A DNA stretch of 64,000 nucleotides from Strix aluco (lineage: Eukaryota; Chordata; Aves; Strigiformes; Strigidae), in the NCBI RefSeq assembly GCF_031877795.1, contig NC_133935.1, positions 82,179,748 through 82,243,747 of the forward strand, written 5' to 3'. How positions within the stretch are numbered: the stretch's first letter is position 1; every line of letters begins with the position of its first letter. The notes under the pieces are model-generated. The model had not been told where the DNA came from. It saw only the letters and a program-made list of their open reading frames with translations, and did not search any database. Shown here piece after piece: positions 58,201 to 64,000 of the stretch. Both the position numbers and the translations under genes were made by a program.

Positions 58201-61200
58201 ATGGCAAAAAAATAAGTTAGCCTTTCTGTTTGGACATTGAAGTTAGAACTTCCGTGACTGTACTATCCTCAATGATATTGAAGTTGGTAATTCAGTAGGG
58301 TTGTTTGGAAAAAAAATAGTGTTGCTTATATTTGTGCTATTGTGGTCTAATCTAGAATTCTCACAGTTCCCTTGAAGAGGGAAGGTTAGCTTTGCTCAGA
58401 AAAATTGGTAGTGGTTCAGCATAGCTCAACTGTATTTTAAGAAAAGAGTTTGTCTTACTGTAACTTCGATTTTTGTAGGCGCATTCTTCACTCCAAAGGA
58501 GAGCTGAGTGAAGATCGACACAAGCAATATGAGGAATTTGCAATGTCATATCAGAAGCTGTTGGCAAATTCTCAATCTCTAGCTGATCTTTTGGATGAAA
58601 ATATGCCTGACCTTCCCCAAGAGAAACCAACACCAGAGGGTAGGCCATCTTCTAAAGCAAGTAAACAGAATGCTGGACTTGGCCTGGATGTGGTGGGAAT
58701 GCTAACCAAACCCTCTTAGTGATGTGTTCTTCTCATTGATTTCTTTTTATTTAGGCTTTCTCACTTAAGAATATTGACTAATGAATAATACACACTTTTT
58801 TATTAAAGTAATTAAACATGACATGTAACCATAACTATTGTATATGCCTTGTAGTTATGGTAACTTAAGTAATATCTCTTTTAGATTTGTTTCAGGTAAT
58901 ATAGGAATAAATGGGAAATTAAACATGTTTTTAACCTAACCCTTTCCATTTAATATAATGCATTTTTTAATATTTAAAGAACTGTATATGCTAGAGTTTT
59001 AAAATCTGAAATTGTTCAAAAATGGGTTTGAAGTATATTTTGAGCCATGATTGTTATGAGCAGGAACATATTGTTAAGCCAGGTAAGTCACTAGGTGGCT
59101 CTCTGACCTGAGAAGTACAGCATTTAACTGGCAGAGCTATTCAATGCCTTAATATCAAATTTTAGATTTAGAGATGTTGTTGAAATTATGAGCATACCTT
59201 TTGTCTGAAGTGATCTTGAGCTTAAAAAAAGCTGTATTTATTGAGTGCCTCTAAATTTAAAATTATTCTTTTTTAAACTTTTGTTCTTAAAATACAATAG
59301 GGTACAGTTCATCATACTCAAAGCAATTACTTTTTATGCTGTTGTGGTTAGTCTATTATAGCTTTCCTTTCTAATACCACATAATGTGCTGCTTGATTTT
59401 ATTTGATGTGACTTTCACTTTGATACTGTTTGTGTTTTATATCAATGTCAAATTTACAATTTTAAGGTAACTTACTGATATATCTGATATTAAGATTGGG
59501 TTGTTAAAAGCACTTTAAAATATAAATTGCAATATTTAAGTGAAAACAGTGGTAGTAATAAATAGGTTAACATGCTTCTAAAAGTATTTCTTTTAATCTT
59601 TAAAGGTGCCTCCTTTTAGAAGGTCAGAAATTTGTGTAAATAACTTTCTTATGGTTTCACTGTTTTTGCAGAACATGGACCTGGTATTGATATTTTCACA
59701 CCAGGAAAGCCAGGAGAATATGACCTGGAGGGAGGTATCTGGGAAGATGAAGATGCTAGAAACTTCTATGAGAATCTCGTTGACTTAAAGGCTTTTGTGC
59801 CAGCAATTTTGTTTAAAGATAACGAAAAATTTTACCAGAACAAGGATTCCGGCAAAGATGAATCAAGAGGTAGAATACTTAAATAAGTATTTTTAAACAT
59901 ATCTTGTCCAACAGATACGAAAATTTGATGGAAGTAATGAGTCTCTAATGAAATAATTTGTGGTGAGCAGGACAGTACAGTAGTTTGGATGAATTTTTAG
60001 GGAATAAAATCTGTGAGATAGGGATTATATCTGCGCATGGCATTTAAGAAAGAAAAAAAGTAAATGCATTTTAATATTGATAGAATTTTAAAATAATAGG
60101 AGATTAGCCAATGTGAATAAATACTGACTTTTCTGTGAGTAAACCTAAAAGTTGACCTTCTTTGAAAGATGCTAATGTTCATTCTGTTTTTTCCACTAAA
60201 TTGTTAATGGTAGCTAACCATCTCAGTTATATAACAACATATGTAAAATTCGAGTAGATTAAAAGGCCAGATGGTTCCTCACTTCTGACACAGCCCTAGG
60301 TTCACAACAAGGCATTGGTAACCTTCAGTTATAATGGCAGAAAAATTACATTCACTGTCACTGGCTCAAAGTGTAACAGAAGATACATGTTTGTGTAAGA
60401 GCAGTGTTTTGCCATTGAGGATATGCCAACAAAGACATAGGTACATGATTTTCTGATCCATGTGCCATAGGTCACTTTAATATTAATGGAATGTCAACTT
60501 TATATCTCATGGCCTTTTTTCTGATTTCTGAATTCTGAAATTTTCCTGTGAGGATAATTAGGTGTTGCAGCAGCTTGCCCAGTGAGACTGGAGTCTTTGT
60601 CTTAAGAGATTTTTCAAGACAACTGGAAAAAATCCCTGAGAAATCTGATGTGAATACAGTGCTCATCCACTCTGAGCAGAAGGTTGAACTAGAGACCTCA
60701 CCAAGGTCCATTCCAGGCTAATTTTGTCTGTGGTTCTAAAGAGGTTGCTTGCTTTGTGAGTCTGCTCTTTCCATATCACATGTGCACTGTTTAGAAGTTG
60801 TGTCACTTTTTTGTTCGAAAAATGTGTTTTAATAAAGTTATTTGCCTTGAAAATTATTTTTTTAGTGAAGCATAGACTGCAAATGAGGCTTGAAGGAGGC
60901 CTGAAAGAACAGCAGAATGTTGTAGATGGTTATCTCTTGGAAAAATCCTGTATGCTAGACCAGTGTTGTTGTCCAAGAAAAATATTAGCTATTCCTTTCT
61001 GAATCTTCATCTAGAGAGTCATAGATTATTTATTTTCAAGGAAAACAAGATTTTTATTTGACCTTTTACACAGCACATTATTTCTTCAGTATCTTCCTCC
61101 TGTTCTGCTTTTTGCTTTCTTTTTCTTGGTCTGTATAAAACACTTTGTTTACCTTGCTTTGTCAGTTTTGTTATCGGTTGAGCTATGAAGAATATGCAGT

Positions 61201-61902
61201 GTAAACATTGAATTAGAATTTGTATCTTTGAATCTGGCTCTTTTTGAATAATGTTTGTGATATTAATTTACTGAGGTTTTGGAGGATACTGGTTTTCTAT
61301 CTGACCTTCCCAATATGCAAGGTTGGTTTTGCGTGCATTTTCTACATGATGACCTGGCAATCCATTTTAGGCAATTCTCCACTTAGATTGCTGCAGTTCT
61401 GAATGTCTTGTTCCATTTGAATGTGTGGATATCATCCAATGAAGATGTTACCAGGTGTACTTCAGAACAAACCAAAGCATTAAAACCTGTTGGCAATCCT
61501 TAACAGACCTCAGTGTAGACAAATGTTTGCAGTTTTCAGGCACATGAGTAAAGCTGTATGAAGGATGTCAAACCGCTGAGACCTAACAGATGAGACAGTA
61601 TAGTCTCAAGAAGTAGATATTCTTTGCCCCATTTCCTTTTAACAGGACTAAGGCACTAAAGAGACATAGGTTTAGCAGCGTGAGTCTTCCTGTATTCTAA
61701 TCATGACTGTGTGTATTTAATAATTTAATATTTCCACTTAACTTTTAAATAGATTCAAAAGATACCAAAGATAATAAGGAAGCACCTGGGAGCGAGGATT
61801 TGGAGTTGGAGCTGGAGAACCTGGATATTAATGATGACCCCCTGGAGTTAGACTGTGGAGACGAGGCAGAAGATCTTACAAAAAAGCTTCTTGATGAGCA
61901 AG
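51924..61902 (+). CDS. UPF2: UPF2, nonsense-mediated decay scaffold (5' part; 5 coding exons, residues 1-550)
   Basis: Cytoplasmic adaptor that bridges UPF1 and UPF3 at exon junction complexes in nonsense-mediated mRNA decay. Exons 51924-52285, 53373-54152, 58479-58639, 59672-59869 and 61753-61902 join in frame (1,651 nt, 550 codons plus one base) of about 1,270 residues in the family. N-terminus MPAERKKSANMEEKES; Lys/Glu-rich charged region about residues 55-125, a likely single long helix; first MIF4G domain about residues 163-430 (FFSRLDSSLKKNTAFVKKL, LSKYIAEAVASIVEAKLKIS, FRFI-like RTDLRFIAELTIVGIF); then GPGIDIFTPGKPGEYDLEGG and an acidic linker (DLELELENLDINDD). MIF4G-2, MIF4G-3 and the UPF1-binding C-terminus lie beyond the window. 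The ATG is 18 nt inside its exon, with A at -3. Exon 1 is probably non-coding. Confidence 0.97.
52286..53372 (+). other. UPF2: UPF2 intron between coding exons 1 and 2
   Basis: 1.1 kb, AT-rich, no recognisable repeat or exon. Confidence 0.85.
53373..54152 (+). CDS. UPF2: UPF2 coding exon 2 (most of MIF4G-1)
   Basis: 780 nt, residues 121-380 plus two bases: HQLHQEAWERHQARKELRSK, NFFSRLDSSLKKNTAFVKKL, CAVHLCSLFHQRYADFAPSL, EGLSLIYEQLKNIINADRES, ISPEKQQPFQNLLKEYF, HRELQNIERQNR. Acceptor TCTCTTAG, donor ACAG/GTGACA. An unusually long exon for this gene. Confidence 0.98.
55383..55506 (+). mobile_element. CR1 LINE 3'-end remnant
   Basis: GAGCCCTGAGCAGCCTGGCC, then GAGCCTGCTTTGAGTAGATG and an ending TTATCCCTATGATCTT correspond to the CR1 3' UTR. 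Diverged. Sense to UPF2. Confidence 0.8.
57732..57751. repeat. T20 homopolymer
   Basis: Twenty consecutive T residues in a UPF2 intron. Confidence 0.9.
58479..58639 (+). CDS. UPF2: UPF2 coding exon 3
   Basis: 161 nt, residues 381-434 plus one base: RILHSKGELSEDRHKQYEEF, AMSYQKLLANSQSLADLLDE, NMPDLPQEKPTPE. End of MIF4G-1. The open frame continues past the GAGG/GTAGGC donor to a stop at 58719, but the splice to exon 4 restores the family sequence. Confidence 0.97.
58640..59671 (+). other. UPF2: UPF2 intron between coding exons 3 and 4
   Basis: 1.0 kb, very AT-rich, no recognisable element. Confidence 0.85.
59672..59869 (+). CDS. UPF2: UPF2 coding exon 4
   Basis: 198 nt, residues 435-500 plus one base: EHGPGIDIFTPGKPGEYDLE, GGIWEDEDARNFYENLVDLK, AFVPAILFKDNEK. 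Acceptor TTTTGCAG, donor AGAG/GTAGAA. Confidence 0.97.
59870..61752 (+). other. UPF2: UPF2 intron between coding exons 4 and 5
   Basis: 1.9 kb. Holds a CR1 remnant at 60562-60737; nothing else recognised. Confidence 0.85.
60562..60737 (+). mobile_element. CR1 LINE 3'-end remnant (old)
   Basis: GCAGCAGCTTGCCCAGTGAG, then GAGATTTTTCAAGACAACTGG and GCAGAAGGTTGAACTAGAGA with CCAAGGTCCATTCCAGGC follow the CR1 3' UTR order. The terminal octamers are decayed (TCTGTGGTTCTA). Sense to UPF2. Confidence 0.65.
61753..61902 (+). CDS. UPF2: UPF2 coding exon 5 (last one in window)
   Basis: 150 nt, residues 501-550 plus one base: DSKDTKDNKEAPGSEDLELE, LENLDINDDPLELD, GDEAEDLTKKLLDEQ. Acidic linker before MIF4G-2. 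Acceptor AAATAG, donor CAAG/GTAAAA. The next exon was not found up to base 64000. Confidence 0.96.
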
Positions 61903-64000
61903 GTAAAAAGAATTGGTTTTAGGAATTCTTTGTTGTTTCCTGATTGGAGTTTTTTGAGCTTGATGGTTTTTAGTCAGTAGATAGTGACTTCAGGGAGAAC
62001 TATTGTTTATTTATGAAAAGAGTAGCTAGAAACTGTTAGGATTGTGGTCCGAAAGCATTATATGGAGGTTTCTGTAGTGAAAGTTACTGATTCCTTCATA
62101 CAGCTTTTAAAAATAATCAAATGTGAAGCCAGTTGTCTGAAAAGTGACTAGAAAAAAGTATGTAGACTCAGTGCATAAATGATTTTTTTATCAAATGTGC
62201 CTAGGGTACTAATAATTATTTTTTTTCTGATGTTATGGCTTTACATAGCAGGATTTAGGCATTGTAACCTCTAATTATGTGTAAAGGGCTGCAAATGACA
62301 CCTGTGAAAATCTAGCTGTGTGTGTTTTCCTGGGGAAACAGCAGCAAAATGTTTCTTAAGAATTTTTCTTACTACAAGTTTTTCTTTCAGTGGTACTGAA
62401 TAGCGGGAAAAGCAACAGCAGGTGTTAAAGAGCCAAATTCATAGAGGAGCAAGTGAGGTGTTTTTGTTGAGCCCAGTACATAAGACACATCAGTTTTGCT
62501 GCTTTGGATTTCCAAGGACCGATGCAGATTCTATTCTTTTATTTCTGAAGCAGGAAACTTGTTCTGTGTCTAGAATGTGAGGGGAGAGGGGGGGGAAATC
62601 ACATCTAGAGTCCACTGGCTTGGAGATTCTGTGGCTTAAAAGTATAAATTCAGTAGATCAGGTAGGATTTTCAGTCTAATCATCCTCTTGCTTGAAACTG
62701 CATTGGGCTTTCAAAGCTAAGAAGTGAAAGCCAAAACTTCAAGCTGTGGAGTTCACATCAGAGCAGAGAAGCTCAAGCTCTGGCAAAGACCGTGTATCAG
62801 TCGGTGTTTTAAGTGTGGGTTCATCTAACCAAGCTGATGCATGGATCTTGGGTTTGGGTGAGGAGAAGCTTGAACAACTCCTCAAAGTGCCAGTCTTGCT
62901 CGGCTGACAATAGGGATGGGCTGGGGCATGTGGATCTTTAAATTGGACAACTTTTGTGTACCTAAAGCTAGTTGAGCTGAAATTAACTTTGGGACTATGC
63001 TGGTCTGTGACACCTCACAAAAATGCAGAGAAATTAGCTCCAGAGTTAGACTGTTTCAGACTCCTTCTGAAAGGAAAACTATCAGGATAATTCATGTAAT
63101 ATTTCCTTAGGTTTTTCCTTTCTTTAGCCAGACAGGTTGGAAAAAGCCATACCCTCTTGGGAATAAATTTTCCTTTCCGTTTATATTCTTCTGTAAGTAG
63201 TCATCAGCTTAAGCTGGTTAAGATGTTAAGTTTTAATTGCAGGACATTCACCTTTAGCGAGTTGTTATCCTCCGGTCAGAGATCTCAAACAAAACAGTGA
63301 AGAGCTTGGCTTCAGCTATCTATACGGGTACACTTAGACGTTCTCTTGGAATCAAAAGGAAAAAGAACAGTTCATTCTGGATTGGTCATAGCCTGCTAGA
63401 TAGGCCAAAAATACTTTGTCAATAGACATCTAAAGGAACATGGATATTTCCTTCTTGCCTTTTTTTGAAAAGATTCTTGACTGGATAGGAGGATGAAGAT
63501 TATTCTAAATATAAAGGCAAAGCCAAATAACATGAGAGTGAGATCCTGTAGAAGTGAGAAAGAAATAACAGGAGATGAGATCAGAAATAGAAGATGCAGT
63601 CTCTGTATAGCTCTAGCTCACTGAGAGGCAATGCCAGTTTGAGAATGTGCAGTAGCACAGAAGGGATTGATGATCATTCTTTTGACTGTAAAAGGAAGGT
63701 GATGCATGTTTTGTCATAATATCAAATACTAACCATCAATACTACTTTCTGTTTTTAAACTAGCTATTGACTGAGCATTAAACATACTCCCATCTGAAAG
63801 GTTAATCTAAAATGTGTCAGAATGGCATTTATTTTTATCATTAACAGCCAGCCCTTAAAGAAAACCTTTTACTTTCTACCTTGTGAAGGTAATGTCATTT
63901 GGTTCACAGTGTGGGCTTTTACTTAGTGGAGAAAAATTGCTTCATTATTGTCTCTGCTCATTAGTTTATTTTTCATGAAACATGTAGAAACACAGTGTCT
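61903..64000 (+). other. UPF2: UPF2 intron running to the window end
   Basis: 2.1 kb without a further UPF2 exon. The expected next sequence (acidic tail and start of MIF4G-2) was looked for in all forward frames and not seen. No repeat recognised. Confidence 0.8.

Larger units (their letters stand above)
54153..58478 (+). other. UPF2: UPF2 intron between coding exons 2 and 3 (4.3 kb)
   Basis: Contains a CR1 remnant (55383-55506), an exon-like segment with stop and AATAAA (57059-57187) and a T20 run (57732-57751). Otherwise AT-rich with nothing recognised. Confidence 0.85.

Noticed and set aside
58450-58719. 89-codon ORF extending UPF2 coding exon 3 to a stop
   Set aside because: The extension past 58639 is intron read-through. 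The donor GAGG/GTAGGC joins exon 4 and restores the family sequence.

Overview
The window looks like a piece of a bird chromosome carrying three conserved eukaryotic genes with many introns. All three were read exon by exon from the sequence. Intron phases close at every junction, and the predicted proteins match families I recognise. The avian assignment is inferred from CR1 LINE 3' ends (tandem ATTCTGTR octamers), compact introns, CpG-island promoters and bird-type LTRs. One LTR (5470-6073) resembles a family I associate with neoavian or passerine genomes. The species cannot be named from sequence alone.

Layout. (1) About 1-14,047, minus strand: 5' two thirds of a Sec61 alpha gene, most likely SEC61A2. 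Eight coding exons encode residues 1-259; the remaining exons lie before base 1. Its CpG-island promoter is at about 13.8-14.5 kb. (2) About 14.5-19.3 kb: intergenic, with a 57-bp tandem duplication and an (AC)n microsatellite. (3) 19,716-40,479, minus strand: DHTKD1, complete, 17 coding exons. The joined CDS is 2,760 nt (919 residues plus stop), with a CpG island at its 5' end. (4) 40.5-46.1 kb: intergenic, with a 5'-truncated CR1 LINE (about 40.94-42.14 kb) and a probable ERVL-type LTR followed by a tRNA-Leu-like primer site (about 44.68-45.22 kb). (5) About 46.1-64 kb, plus strand: UPF2, with a CpG-island promoter, a probable non-coding first exon and five coding exons (residues 1-550). The gene continues past the window.

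Functions. SEC61A2 is a pore subunit of the ER protein translocon. DHTKD1 is the mitochondrial E1 of the 2-oxoadipate dehydrogenase complex (lysine and tryptophan breakdown). UPF2 is the scaffold linking UPF1 and UPF3 in nonsense-mediated mRNA decay. They do not form a pathway. Their adjacency reflects ancient synteny (human 10p14 carries UPF2, DHTKD1 and SEC61A2 in this order). DHTKD1 and UPF2 are divergent; SEC61A2 and DHTKD1 are in tandem on the minus strand.

I found no undescribed multi-gene system. The most testable observations are: a possible short upstream ORF across the first UPF2 splice junction; an in-frame cryptic terminal exon with AATAAA inside a UPF2 intron; a cluster of CRE motifs upstream of UPF2; two ERV remnants that seem to retain LTR/primer-site junctions; and two small duplications with no repeat family I can name.
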